In this document: positions 6,523-14,335 of the stretch, piece by piece | How positions within the stretch are numbered: position 1 is the first letter of the stretch | Layout: each line of letters starts with the position of its first letter | Source: an uncultured Ruminococcus sp. | GTDB taxonomy: Bacteria; Bacillota; Clostridia; Oscillospirales; CAG-272 | Assembly: GCA_902783905.1 (NCBI GenBank) | Contig: CACZSP010000112.1 | Coordinates: forward strand, 1 to 16,418 | Length of the DNA stretch: 16,418 nucleotides | Direction of reading: 5' to 3' | The notes under the pieces: generated by a model | The model's input: only the letters and a program-made list of their open reading frames with translations | Told to the model about the DNA's origin: nothing | The model's database searches: none | Program-made: the position numbers and the translations under genes

Positions 6523-7397
6523 CGGCTGTCTTCGCCGCGGCGTCGGCGCTCGCCGGATGGGGGATCTTTCTTCTGCTCAGCCGGATCTGCGGGCTCCCTT
6601 CGCGCCGCGCGTCGAGGTGCATGCTTTCGGCGGCAAAAAGGATGCGGACTTCGTCGGTCTCGAAGGCGGAACTCGCCCTTGCCGGGCTGTCCCGTTATAT
6701 CTCGCAAAAAATACGCCTCGGAGAAGCGAAAAAAGAATCGGTAACGCGATCCCTTCGCTCCGCGGGAACAGGAATGACGGCCGAGGCGCACGTTGCGGAC
6801 TGCATCGTCCGGGCGGGGATAATCGCCGCTTTTGCCCTGCCGGCCGCCCTGATTTTTCCGGTATCCTCCCCTGTGATACTCGTGGCGGCGGTCTGCGTAT
6901 ACGCCGATGCGAGAGCAAAACCGGGGAGAATCGCAGCGCGGAAGCGGGAAGCGATTGAACTGGAATTGCCCATGTTCGTCTCGCGCATCGACTCGATGAT
7001 CCGAAACAACCGGGACGTCGTTTCGATCCTTGATTCCTGCAGAAAAAGCGCCGGTCCCGAGCTTTCGGAAGAGCTTGCCGTCACGGTTGCCGATATGCAG
7101 TCGGGAAGTCTGCACGCCGCGCTGACGAGACTCGAATCGCGGGTCGGAAGCGCCCCGCTGTCGGACGTTGTCAGGGGGCTGTCGGCCGTCGCCGACGGGA
7201 ACGATCCCGTCGGATACTGGGCGGCTCTCTTCACGCGGCTGACCGACAACCGCAGGCAGATGCTGATCCGGCAGGCAAAAAAGATCCCGGCAAAGATCTC
7301 TGTCCTTTCCTTCTGCCTTCTGGCTTCGATATTCCTTCTGTACGTCGTCGTTATAGGCGGCGAAGTCGTAAGATCCCTCGGGATCATGTTCGGGTGA
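6519..7397 (+). CDS. tadC: TadC-like platform protein (T2SSF domain)
   Basis: Second platform protein, paired with TadB. It is 292 residues, with an N-terminal helix (about 4-20), a double-spanning region near 95-131, the T2SSF cytoplasmic domain beginning at ELELPMFVSRIDSMIRNN, and a final helix (about 265-285) before a short tail. The start overlaps the TadB stop as ATGA (6519-6522). The Shine-Dalgarno is weak (AAAGAAG), so coupling probably matters. Separate TadB and TadC genes in tandem are the normal arrangement. Confidence 0.85.
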   Translation: MTAVFAAASALAGWGIFLLLSRICGLPSRRASRCMLSAAKRMRTSSVSKAELALAGLSRYISQKIRLGEAKKESVTRSLRSAGTGMTAEAHVADCIVRAGIIAAFALPAALIFPVSSPVILVAAVCVYADARAKPGRIAARKREAIELELPMFVSRIDSMIRNNRDVVSILDSCRKSAGPELSEELAVTVADMQSGSLHAALTRLESRVGSAPLSDVVRGLSAVADGNDPVGYWAALFTRLTDNRRQMLIRQAKKIPAKISVLSFCLLASIFLLYVVVIGGEVVRSLGIMFG

Positions 7398-7402
7398 AAA
7401 CC

Positions 7403-7849
7403 ATGAAAAACAAACCTGTAAAACCTCTTTTCCACGGCTTTGCCGGCGACGAAAAAGGCAGCGCGGAATACCTGACGACGGTGATAACCTCTTTTGTCGT
7501 CATGCTTTTCATACTGCTGGCACTCAACGTTTTTTCGCTGTTTCTGATAAGGCACGATCTCGGCGAGTTTGCATCCGCCGCCGTCACCGAAGCGGCGGCG
7601 GCGGGAAGGACGGACACCGTCTGCGACCGCATGACCGAACTGTCCGCCTCGCTCGGGCTCGACAGCCGCAGCACTGAATACTCCTTCGACGGGAGCGATT
7701 ACATCCCCGGGACGGAAAAGGTCCAGCTGGGAGATACGATCCGTCTCACCGTCACCTGCCGCACCGAGTCGGTTGGCTCCGGTATCTTTTCAATCCCGGT
7801 AAGCATAACCGTCCGCACCTCGGCGGCGTCGGAAAGATGGTGGAAATGA
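7403..7849 (+). CDS. Pseudopilin-like Tad protein (TadE/DUF4320-like)
   Basis: Small single-pass protein, 148 residues. A short basic cytoplasmic N-terminus ends in DEKGSAEY (16-23), followed by one helix (about 25-46) and an extracellular domain that ends in SIPVSITVRTSA. This is the plan of TadE-like minor pilins. I recall similar Clostridia proteins under DUF4320. ATG 7403 is chosen over GTG 7394, which overlaps the TadC stop, because GTG has no upstream Shine-Dalgarno. Both give the same mature protein if cleaved near G19. Likely a minor pilin or initiation subunit processed by the operon peptidase; this is inferred. Confidence 0.68.
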   Translation: MKNKPVKPLFHGFAGDEKGSAEYLTTVITSFVVMLFILLALNVFSLFLIRHDLGEFASAAVTEAAAAGRTDTVCDRMTELSASLGLDSRSTEYSFDGSDYIPGTEKVQLGDTIRLTVTCRTESVGSGIFSIPVSITVRTSAASERWWK

Positions 7850-8346
7850 AAGGCCCCGGCTGCGCTATCCTCGCCGACAGCCGCGGCGGCGCGCATATAC
7901 GGGCCTGTTTCGTCATTATTTTTCTTTCCGCCATACTGTCGGGCGTACTTTTCTGCATCGAGGCGTTTGCCTCCGCGCGCAATATGAAACGCGAAATCGG
8001 GACGGTTCTCGACGGACTGGTGATAAAGGAAGCCCGGAGGGAATACGTCTCGCTCTGCGACGGCAGCGACGATTCGACCGACATCGATTTGTCGCCCTTT
8101 TTCGAAGAGCTGCAGAGCCGGTTCCCCGGTGCGGCCCGCGAGGGGGACCGCATCGTTTTCCGGGACGAAGGCGGAACGCGCGTTTTCTCGATAACCGTTC
8201 CCGAAATATCGGTCACCGAGTCGCCGCTGCTTCGCCTTTCGGCCGTCTTTCTTCTGTCGGTTCCCTTCCGTATCGGGGAAAACGAAATACTCGATCTGAC
8301 GCTCCCGGTGACCGTGCGAAGCAATTATTATCCCAAATATTCTTGA
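7837..8346 (+). CDS. Second pseudopilin-like Tad protein
   Basis: It is 169 residues. A short N-terminus ends in DSRGGAH (14-20), then comes one helix (about 22-44) and an extracytoplasmic domain of mixed charge. The position at the end of the operon, the size and the motif before the helix match TadE/TadG-like minor subunits. I do not recognise a specific family. Two in-frame starts are possible: ATG 7837, with GGAAAG directly upstream, or ATG 7846, which would overlap the previous stop as ATGA like other junctions in this operon. The stop codon overlaps the -35 box of the next promoter. No terminator separates it from the next gene. Confidence 0.6.
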   Translation: MVEMKGPGCAILADSRGGAHIRACFVIIFLSAILSGVLFCIEAFASARNMKREIGTVLDGLVIKEARREYVSLCDGSDDSTDIDLSPFFEELQSRFPGAAREGDRIVFRDEGGTRVFSITVPEISVTESPLLRLSAVFLLSVPFRIGENEILDLTLPVTVRSNYYPKYS

Positions 8347-8371
8347 CTTTTTCCTGATTATATATTATAAT
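8343..8371 (+). promoter_or_regulatory. Promoter for the membrane protein-cysE-GDPD group
   Basis: TTGACT (8343-8348), a 17-nt spacer and TATAAT (8366-8371). The -35 overlaps the last codon and stop of the tad operon. The expected start is near 8378, giving a leader of about 43 nt. Confidence 0.8.
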
Positions 8372-8420
8372 AGGGATCGTATTATTTTCAGCGTCCGACG
8401 CGGGAGAAAGGAGTCCGGCG

Positions 8421-9191
8421 ATGGCAGGATTCTTCGACGATCCCGATTTCCCGGAGGAGGAAAACGATTCCCCTCCGGCTCATATAATCTGGCGGATCCT
8501 CGGCAAAACGGTAAAATACGCTTTCTGGGCGGTTATCATCCTGATAAACGGCCTTATTTTCTGGCGCCTTTTTTCCTCCGGGACGTCCGCGTCGATGAAA
8601 AAACTCGATACCGACGAACAGCTCAGACAAATATACGCGTCATATCTTTCCGCATCCGCGGAGGACGTGACGCCTTTTGCCGTTTATCAATCGGAAAACA
8701 CCCGCCGCAACATTACCGACGAGCGCGAGGACAAAGAGACCGGTTTCCCCGGCAACTACGGTTATTTTTCTCTTGAAAAAGAGATAATCATGCCGTACGC
8801 CCGACGCGTCCAGGTGGTCTTCAGGTACAACAAAAGCACGCTTGCGGCGCTTGAGCGCGACTGGGGACTCGGTATAACTCCCGATCCCGAGCTCGACTGG
8901 TACGACGTTTCGCTTAGAATCGTTAAAAACGACGGCGAAACGGTGAGAATACCCTCTCTCTGCGTTCAGTCGGAAATAAAAAACAGGTACTGTTACCGTA
9001 AACTCGTCTTCAAAGAAATACCCGATCTTGACGACGTCGACGAAATGTACGTCGATATTTACTTCGTTGACGCCGCCGATTATTCGTCGAAGCCCTACGG
9101 CACCCTCTGTATTTACGATTCGGAATACAAGCTCCGCGAATACAAACTGACCAAAGCCGACCTTAAGGCGCTCAAAGGGAGTTCCGACTGA
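8421..9191 (+). CDS. Unknown single-pass membrane protein
   Basis: I do not recognise this 256-residue protein. It has an acidic N-terminus rich in D, E and P (1-20), one membrane helix (about 33-51, YAFWAVIILINGLIFWRLF), and a long soluble domain rich in Y, D and R, with segments such as ARRVQVVFRYN and ELDWYDVSLRI that look like beta structure. The topology is probably N-in, with the large domain outside. There is no lipobox and no cleavable signal peptide. The ATG has AAAGGAG 7 nt upstream and the gene has its own promoter. The serine acetyltransferase ATG follows 1 nt after its stop, so the two are co-transcribed. That alone does not give a function. Confidence 0.8.
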   Translation: MAGFFDDPDFPEEENDSPPAHIIWRILGKTVKYAFWAVIILINGLIFWRLFSSGTSASMKKLDTDEQLRQIYASYLSASAEDVTPFAVYQSENTRRNITDEREDKETGFPGNYGYFSLEKEIIMPYARRVQVVFRYNKSTLAALERDWGLGITPDPELDWYDVSLRIVKNDGETVRIPSLCVQSEIKNRYCYRKLVFKEIPDLDDVDEMYVDIYFVDAADYSSKPYGTLCIYDSEYKLREYKLTKADLKALKGSSD

Positions 9192-9192
9192 T

Positions 9193-9975
9193 ATGTACAA
9201 GCTCATCATAGAAAATAAATCGAAAAATTATATGAAGGCGATCCGTATACCCTTCGGCTCGGGTAAAACCGGAAAAAAGGGAACTGAGAAGCAGCTTCGC
9301 TCGGCTGCCGGGCTGATCGGATCGATAAGAGACGAGATAAAAGACGACGTGGCGGCAGTCCGCCAGCGCGACCCCGCCGCCAGGGGCAACGTTGAAGCCC
9401 TGCTGCTTTATTCCGGAGTCCACGCGATTCTCGCCTACCGCGTGGCGCACCGGCTGTATCTCGGGAAGAAATACTTTTCGGCCCGCGCCGTCAGCCAGGC
9501 GGCAAAGTTTTTGACCGGTATCGAAATACACCCGGGAGCGACCATCGGAAAGGGCCTTTTCATCGACCACGGCTCGGGCGTCGTTATCGGAGAAACCAGC
9601 GAGATCGGCAACAACTGCACGCTTTACCAGGGAGTCACGCTCGGAGGAACCGGAAAGGACACCGGAAAAAGGCATCCCACTCTTTCCGACAACGTCATGG
9701 TCGGCGCCGGCGCCAAGGTGCTCGGTCCCATCACAATCGGAGAAAACTCGAAGATCGCCGCCGGAGCCGTCGTTCTGAAGGACATTCCCGCGGACAGCAC
9801 GGCCGTCGGAATACCCGCAAGGGTCGTACGCCGCGCCGGAAAAAAGATCGGCTCGGAAGAAATAATCGACGCCGAACTCGATCATCTGCACGATCCCGAC
9901 CCGATAGCCCAGCAGATCGCCGGGCTTGAAGCAGCCATTCGCGAGCTGAAAAAAGAAATCGAAAAAAACAAATAA
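9193..9975 (+). CDS. cysE: Serine O-acetyltransferase
   Basis: Cytosolic enzyme that makes O-acetylserine from serine and acetyl-CoA, the first step of cysteine synthesis. It is 260 residues. The left-handed beta-helix repeats run from GIEIHPGATIGKG onward, with the catalytic-region DHGSG (H126), VTLGGTGK, GKRHPT (158-163) and the closing AVGIPARVV. A charged coiled-coil-like tail (from about LDHLHDPDP) is normal for Firmicutes members. About 45 extra residues precede the usual first helix (IRDEIKDDVAAVRQRDP). ATG 9193 follows the previous stop by 1 nt, and a GGGAG lies 10 nt upstream. No cysteine synthase is adjacent. Confidence 0.93.
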   Translation: MYKLIIENKSKNYMKAIRIPFGSGKTGKKGTEKQLRSAAGLIGSIRDEIKDDVAAVRQRDPAARGNVEALLLYSGVHAILAYRVAHRLYLGKKYFSARAVSQAAKFLTGIEIHPGATIGKGLFIDHGSGVVIGETSEIGNNCTLYQGVTLGGTGKDTGKRHPTLSDNVMVGAGAKVLGPITIGENSKIAAGAVVLKDIPADSTAVGIPARVVRRAGKKIGSEEIIDAELDHLHDPDPIAQQIAGLEAAIRELKKEIEKNK

Positions 9976-10017
9976 TGATCCGACATCCGCCGGACGCATA
10001 AGAAAGGATCTTCTGAT

Positions 10018-10785
10018 ATGGCAAAGACACTTACCGAGCGTACGTTCGTATGGGGACACAGAGGAGCCCCCGGAGCTCTTTCGGGACAGCCGGGCGCGTA
10101 CGCCCCCGAAAACACCCTTCCCTCCTTTGAACTGGCTGCAAAAATGCACGCCGACGGAGTCGAAACCGACGTACACTTTTCAAAAGACGGCGTCATAATC
10201 CTTATGCACGACGCCAAGCTCGACAGAACGACGAACGGTCAGGGCCTCGTCACCGATTACACCTTCGAGGAGCTTTCGGTCTTCGACGCCGGCATCAAGA
10301 CCTCCGCCGACTTCAAGGGCACGCGCATCCCGACGATGGACGATCTTTTCGATCTCTGCCGCCGCACCGGCATGATCGTGAACGTGGAGATCAAATCCGC
10401 CGATCCCGCAATGCCCGCCGCCCTGGACGAGTGCGCGAAAAAGCATAAGATGCAGGACGCCGTAATATACTCCTCGTTCGATCACGAGCAGCTCGCGAGA
10501 ATGCTGCGGGTCAATCCCGACGCCTTCGTGGCTCCCCTTTACGGCTTCAATATGGTAAACGCGTGGGACTACACCGCAAACATCCCCGCGAAAGCCGTGC
10601 ATCCGAGGGACAACCAGATAGATCTTTACGATGGATACGTCGACAAATGCCACGCTCTCGGAATCAGAGTCCATCCGTGGACGGTCGACGACCCGGAAAA
10701 GGCGAAAAAGCTTGCCGCTCTCGGCTGCGACGCCCTGATAACCAACAAGCCCGACGTCGTAAGACGCGCTATCGGGCTGGAATAA
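10018..10785 (+). CDS. Glycerophosphodiester phosphodiesterase (UgpQ-like)
   Basis: Hydrolyses glycerophosphodiesters to glycerol-3-phosphate and an alcohol. It is 255 residues, the length of cytosolic UgpQ-type enzymes, and has no signal peptide. The GDPD signature is intact: WGHRG (H14), PENT (30-33), VETDVHFSKDG with metal ligands E49 and D51, MHD with catalytic H64, then NVEIK and the C-terminal HPWTVDD and ITNKPD. The stretch between HRG and PENT is longer than usual and Gly/Ala-rich. AAAGGA lies 9 nt before the ATG. The gene is 42 nt downstream of cysE without a terminator between them, and it ends at an intrinsic terminator. Confidence 0.94.
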   Translation: MAKTLTERTFVWGHRGAPGALSGQPGAYAPENTLPSFELAAKMHADGVETDVHFSKDGVIILMHDAKLDRTTNGQGLVTDYTFEELSVFDAGIKTSADFKGTRIPTMDDLFDLCRRTGMIVNVEIKSADPAMPAALDECAKKHKMQDAVIYSSFDHEQLARMLRVNPDAFVAPLYGFNMVNAWDYTANIPAKAVHPRDNQIDLYDGYVDKCHALGIRVHPWTVDDPEKAKKLAALGCDALITNKPDVVRRAIGLE

Positions 10786-10796
10786 AACCGACAGAA

Positions 10797-10838
10797 TCGC
10801 CGGCGGCACGCAACGGTGCCGCCGCGCGGGCTTTTTTT
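10797..10838 (+). terminator. Intrinsic terminator after the GDPD gene
   Basis: CGGCGGCAC (10801-10809) pairs with GTGCCGCCG (10816-10824) around a 6-nt loop. If C10825 bulges, the stem extends by four more pairs (10797-10800 with 10826-10829). Seven T residues follow at 10832-10838. The last T is immediately followed by the ATG of the next gene. Confidence 0.85.
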
Positions 10839-12119
10839 ATGAAACATCCGACACCTGCCGAGCGCCTCGCCGCCTACCGTCCCGCGCTTCCGACCCGCGG
10901 TTCCGCGATCGTTCTGCGTCTGCTGATCGGCGCGCTCGTCGCCTTCAAAAAGGTCAAATTCGAATATCTTTTCGACAAAAAACAGATGCGGGGCAGGCCC
11001 GTCCTGCTCGTGGCCGATCACGCCGCGACCGACAGTTACCTTTACGTTCTCCACGGCTGGCGGTTTTCGCAGCCGAACGTCGTTATCGGCTACCAGAACC
11101 TCTTCATACCCGGACTTTTCCGGATCTTTCTCAAGGCCGGGATCATCCCGAAAAAACTTTACGAGCCGGATCTTTCGACCGCCGTTTCGATGCTTCGCCT
11201 GAAAAAAAACGGCGCGTCTTTTCTTCTTTTTCCCGAAGGCATTCAGTCGATGGACGGTTCGACGATGCCCGTCAATCCCGCGACCGCCGGATTGATCAAA
11301 CACCTCGGAACCGATGTCGTCCTCTGCAAAAGCCGCGGCGCATATCTTGCCGACCCGCGGTTCGATCACGGCAACCGCCGCGGACCCGTTTCCTTTTCAT
11401 ATTCGATCCTTTTCGAAAAAGAGGAGCTTGATTCCCTTTCGGAGGACGAGCTCTACACGCGCCTTCTCTCCCGGTTCGTCTACTCCGACTTTGCCGCCAA
11501 CGAGAAGGAAAAACTCGTCTACCGTTCGAAGCACGGAAACGCCCGCGGACTTGAAAAGATCCTTTTTCTCTGCCCTGTCTGCGGCAGAAAATACGGTATC
11601 CGGACCGAAAAAGACCGAATAATCTGCAGTTGCGGAAACGCGGTCAGGGTCGACGAAACCTATTCTCTCATTCCCGAAGAGGGCTCGGCGCTTCCTTTTT
11701 CACGGATCGACAGCTGGTACGCCCGGGAAAGAGAGGAAGTCCGGCGGGAGACGTCGGATCCCGGCTTTTTGCTTTCCTGGCGGGCGGATATATACTCGCT
11801 CGTCACCGACAGACTGTCGAAAAACGACTGCCGCAGGGACGGTGAAGGGATCCTCACGCTTGATCCGGAAAAACTCGTTTACGAGGGAACCCGGCGGGGG
11901 GAAAACGTGCGGCTGGAATTCGATCTTCGCCGTATCCCGTCGATGCCCTTCGTTTCGGGAACGGGAAACGAGTTTTTCTACAAGGGAGAATACTTTCGGT
12001 TCGTTCCGAAAGACCCGTCGCCGCTTCCGGTATATATTCTTATGGCGGAAGAAGAACTTCACAACGCGCTTGATCCCGTCTGGAGAAAATTCAGCGAAGA
12101 CGTGAGAGGAAAAGTATAA
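10839..12119 (+). CDS. PlsC-like acyltransferase with zinc-ribbon-like insert
   Basis: Probable lysophospholipid or related acyltransferase, 426 residues. The PlsC features are VLLVADHAATD (H61), GIIPKKLYEPDLS (motif II region) and FPEG (131-134). The HX4D motif is irregular: the Asp is at H+4 (D65) and H+5 is Ser. After the catalytic half come CPVC (245-248) and CSC (263-265), a possible zinc knuckle, and then about 160 residues of uncertain fold. A similar architecture is familiar to me from Clostridia. The ATG follows the upstream terminator T-tract directly and has no Shine-Dalgarno. The first 50 residues look like genuine protein, so I keep this start. The frame extending upstream to 10563 lies in the GDPD gene and is not used. 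The YfcC gene follows with no gap. Confidence 0.78.
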   Translation: MKHPTPAERLAAYRPALPTRGSAIVLRLLIGALVAFKKVKFEYLFDKKQMRGRPVLLVADHAATDSYLYVLHGWRFSQPNVVIGYQNLFIPGLFRIFLKAGIIPKKLYEPDLSTAVSMLRLKKNGASFLLFPEGIQSMDGSTMPVNPATAGLIKHLGTDVVLCKSRGAYLADPRFDHGNRRGPVSFSYSILFEKEELDSLSEDELYTRLLSRFVYSDFAANEKEKLVYRSKHGNARGLEKILFLCPVCGRKYGIRTEKDRIICSCGNAVRVDETYSLIPEEGSALPFSRIDSWYAREREEVRRETSDPGFLLSWRADIYSLVTDRLSKNDCRRDGEGILTLDPEKLVYEGTRRGENVRLEFDLRRIPSMPFVSGTGNEFFYKGEYFRFVPKDPSPLPVYILMAEEELHNALDPVWRKFSEDVRGKV

Positions 12120-13544
12120 ATGAACGCTGAAAACGAAAAAAAGAGCACGGAACTGAAAATTGACCTTTCGGGTCTCTTAAAAGTCATAGCCCTGCTTTAC
12201 GCGATCCTTTTCATCGTAGGCATACTTACCTACGTCCTGCCCGCAGGACGGTACGACGTCGAGACCGGTCCCACCGGAAAACCGACGGTCGTTCCGGACA
12301 CATTCAAATTCTGCGAAGCGGAGGACCGCGTACCGTGGTACCGCTGGCTGACCTCTCCCGTCGAGACTTTCCTCTTCGACAGCGACCGCGGAACGATGTA
12401 TCAGGTTATCGCGATGATACTGATTCTCGGCGGCAGCTTCGCCGTGCTTGAAAAATGCGGCGCGATGAGCGCGCTTGTCAAGCTGATCATTATCCGGTTC
12501 AGAAAGAGAAGATTTCTGGCGATCTGCGGGATCACCCTCTTTATGATGCTGCTCGCCTCGCTTTTCGGCGTCCAGGAGGAACTGCTGATACTCTTCCCGG
12601 TCTTTCTGACCTTTTCACGGGCGATGCGCTGGGACAAGCGGACGGCTCTCGCCCTTGTGCTCATCACGACCGGCGTCGGTTTTACCGCCGCGATGCTCAA
12701 TCCGTTCACCGTCGGAGTCTGCTCGACTCTCGCCGGAGTGAGGACCACCGACGGCCTCTGGTACCGCGCCGTGATGTTCGTAATGCTCGCGGGCGTCACC
12801 TGCTTCTATCTTGTCAGAATGGCTAAGAAGGACGAGAAGGCAGCCCCCGAACCGGTAAACGGCGAAGCTGCGCCGGACATGGATCCGGAAGAAAAAAAGA
12901 AGGCGTATATGACGCTCGCCCTCTTTTCATTCGTGCTTCTCGTTGTAATAGTCTTCTCGGCCGTCCCGGCGCTTGCCGCGCTCGGCCTCGCCATGATAAT
13001 AATGGCGGTCGCGTTCGTCATCGGTACCGTTGTTATCGGACGAATGATGATCGGCGGCTTTAGACCGTGGTTCCGCGCGTTTTTCGGTGGTATACTCAAT
13101 ATCCTTCCGTCGATTGCCCTGATACTCATCGCCTTCAGCATCAAATATATCGCCGAAAAGGGCGGGATCCTGCACACCATGTTCTACTGGATGTCGGGCA
13201 TCCTCGGCGGAATGTCGCCCTACCTCGCCGTCCTCGTGCTGCTCGGATTCATACTCGTGCTCGAGTTTTTCATTCCCTCGTCGACCGCCAAGGCGGCCCT
13301 CATCATACCGCTGCTCACTCTCGCGCCCATCCCCGGCATCTCAAAGAACGTGATAATCCTCTGCTACCTGCTGGGCGACGGCTACACCAACGTGGTATAC
13401 CCCACCTGCGGAACGCTTATGATCGGACTCGGGCTAGCCGGAGTCTCGTACATCGACTGGATCAAGCGGACCGGTATCTTCCAGCTGTTCCTCCTTTTGA
13501 CGTCGGTCCTCTTCCTCTGGGGAGCCGTCGCCGTCGGCCTCTGA
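12120..13544 (+). CDS. YfcC/DcuC-family membrane carrier
   Basis: Polytopic transporter of the YfcC branch of the C4-dicarboxylate anaerobic carrier superfamily. The branch also holds suspected amino-acid or basic amino-acid exchangers; the substrate is unknown here. It is 474 residues with about 11-12 helices, beginning LLKVIALLYAILFIVGILTYVLPAG. The family-typical GRYDVE after the first helix, FGVQEELLILFPVF, TAAMLNPFTVG and FFIPSSTAKAAL are all visible. A hydrophilic, Pro/Glu-rich cytoplasmic loop (about 236-261) divides the two halves. The ATG directly follows the stop of the acyltransferase, with GAGAGGA 9 nt upstream, so the two are probably co-expressed. No terminator is evident after the stop. 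Confidence 0.9.
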   Translation: MNAENEKKSTELKIDLSGLLKVIALLYAILFIVGILTYVLPAGRYDVETGPTGKPTVVPDTFKFCEAEDRVPWYRWLTSPVETFLFDSDRGTMYQVIAMILILGGSFAVLEKCGAMSALVKLIIIRFRKRRFLAICGITLFMMLLASLFGVQEELLILFPVFLTFSRAMRWDKRTALALVLITTGVGFTAAMLNPFTVGVCSTLAGVRTTDGLWYRAVMFVMLAGVTCFYLVRMAKKDEKAAPEPVNGEAAPDMDPEEKKKAYMTLALFSFVLLVVIVFSAVPALAALGLAMIIMAVAFVIGTVVIGRMMIGGFRPWFRAFFGGILNILPSIALILIAFSIKYIAEKGGILHTMFYWMSGILGGMSPYLAVLVLLGFILVLEFFIPSSTAKAALIIPLLTLAPIPGISKNVIILCYLLGDGYTNVVYPTCGTLMIGLGLAGVSYIDWIKRTGIFQLFLLLTSVLFLWGAVAVGL

Positions 13545-13562
13545 CCGGGATTTGTCCGGAAT

Positions 13563-13591
13563 TTGACATAATCAGAGATATATGATATAAT
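13563..13591 (+). promoter_or_regulatory. Consensus extended -10 promoter of the XRE-YczE pair
   Basis: TTGACA (13563-13568), a 17-nt spacer and TATAAT (13586-13591), with a TG one base before the -10. All twelve core positions are consensus, as in the tad promoter. The start should be near 13598, leaving a leader of about 48 nt in which I see no clear operator. Confidence 0.87.
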
Positions 13592-13645
13592 ATTATTTTA
13601 AGGCAATCGTTATTGAGGCGGCACAGCCCCTGAATCGGGATCGAA

Positions 13646-14287
13646 ATGGAAGAACTTTCCGGGATAATCGGTAAAAACATACAGAATCTCCGTCAGTCAG
13701 CCGGAATGAAGCAGTCTGATCTCGGAGAGCTTCTGAACTACTCCGACAAACTGATATCCAAATGGGAGCGCGGCGAGTCCGCTCCCAACGCTTTTACGCT
13801 CAAACAGCTTTCCGAGATATTCGGGGTCACGGTCGATTATCTGTTCACCGAGCACTCGGGCGATACTGTCGTCGAGTATTCCGCCAGACAGACGACCGAC
13901 AGAAAGTATTCGTCGAGAGCTATCATCGCCGGCATATCGGTGTGCGGGATATGGATGCTTTCCATGCTTCTTTACGTTGTTCTCTGGACAACGGTCGGCA
14001 ATTTCCCGAGTATCTTCGTTTACACCCTGCCCGCCGCCGTGATTCTCGTCCTGATACTTAATTCGGTCTGGAATCACGGTCGTCACAATTATATAATAAT
14101 CGGTCTTCTTCTCGTCAGCATAGTGCTTACCGTTTACGTAGCGCTGTGGAAATTCAACGTATGGCAGATCTTCCTTCTCCTCATCCCCGCTGAACTCATC
14201 GTTTTTCTCTGCGCGCTGCTGACCAAGAAAAAAGAGACCGTACATTCGCCGGAAGGCGAAAAAGAAAAAAAGGAGACCGTCGAATGA
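13646..14287 (+). CDS. Membrane-anchored XRE-family transcriptional regulator
   Basis: It is 213 residues. An N-terminal XRE/HTH_3 DNA-binding domain (about 8-66, with GKNIQNLRQSAGMKQSDLG and ISKWERGESAPN) is joined to four predicted membrane helices (about 90-112, 121-143, 149-169 and 171-195) and a charged C-terminal tail rich in K and E. The regulator would be held at the membrane, so it may sense an envelope or small-molecule signal; this is inferred from layout only. The ATG has a modest GGGA 5 nt upstream. The gene has its own strong promoter and is followed 48 nt later by a YczE-like membrane protein, which it may control. Confidence 0.88.
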   Translation: MEELSGIIGKNIQNLRQSAGMKQSDLGELLNYSDKLISKWERGESAPNAFTLKQLSEIFGVTVDYLFTEHSGDTVVEYSARQTTDRKYSSRAIIAGISVCGIWMLSMLLYVVLWTTVGNFPSIFVYTLPAAVILVLILNSVWNHGRHNYIIIGLLLVSIVLTVYVALWKFNVWQIFLLLIPAELIVFLCALLTKKKETVHSPEGEKEKKETVE

Positions 14288-14335
14288 ACCGGTCCGCGGT
14301 CCGCCCGGCGCTCCCCGGAGGAATGAGGAAAGACA

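Noticed and set aside
10563..10838. 92-codon N-terminal extension of the acyltransferase
   Set aside because: It lies inside the GDPD gene and across the terminator, and its composition is basic and low-complexity.
13545..13562. Possible terminator after the YfcC gene (CCGG...CCGG)
   Set aside because: Only four bases per arm and no T-tract.
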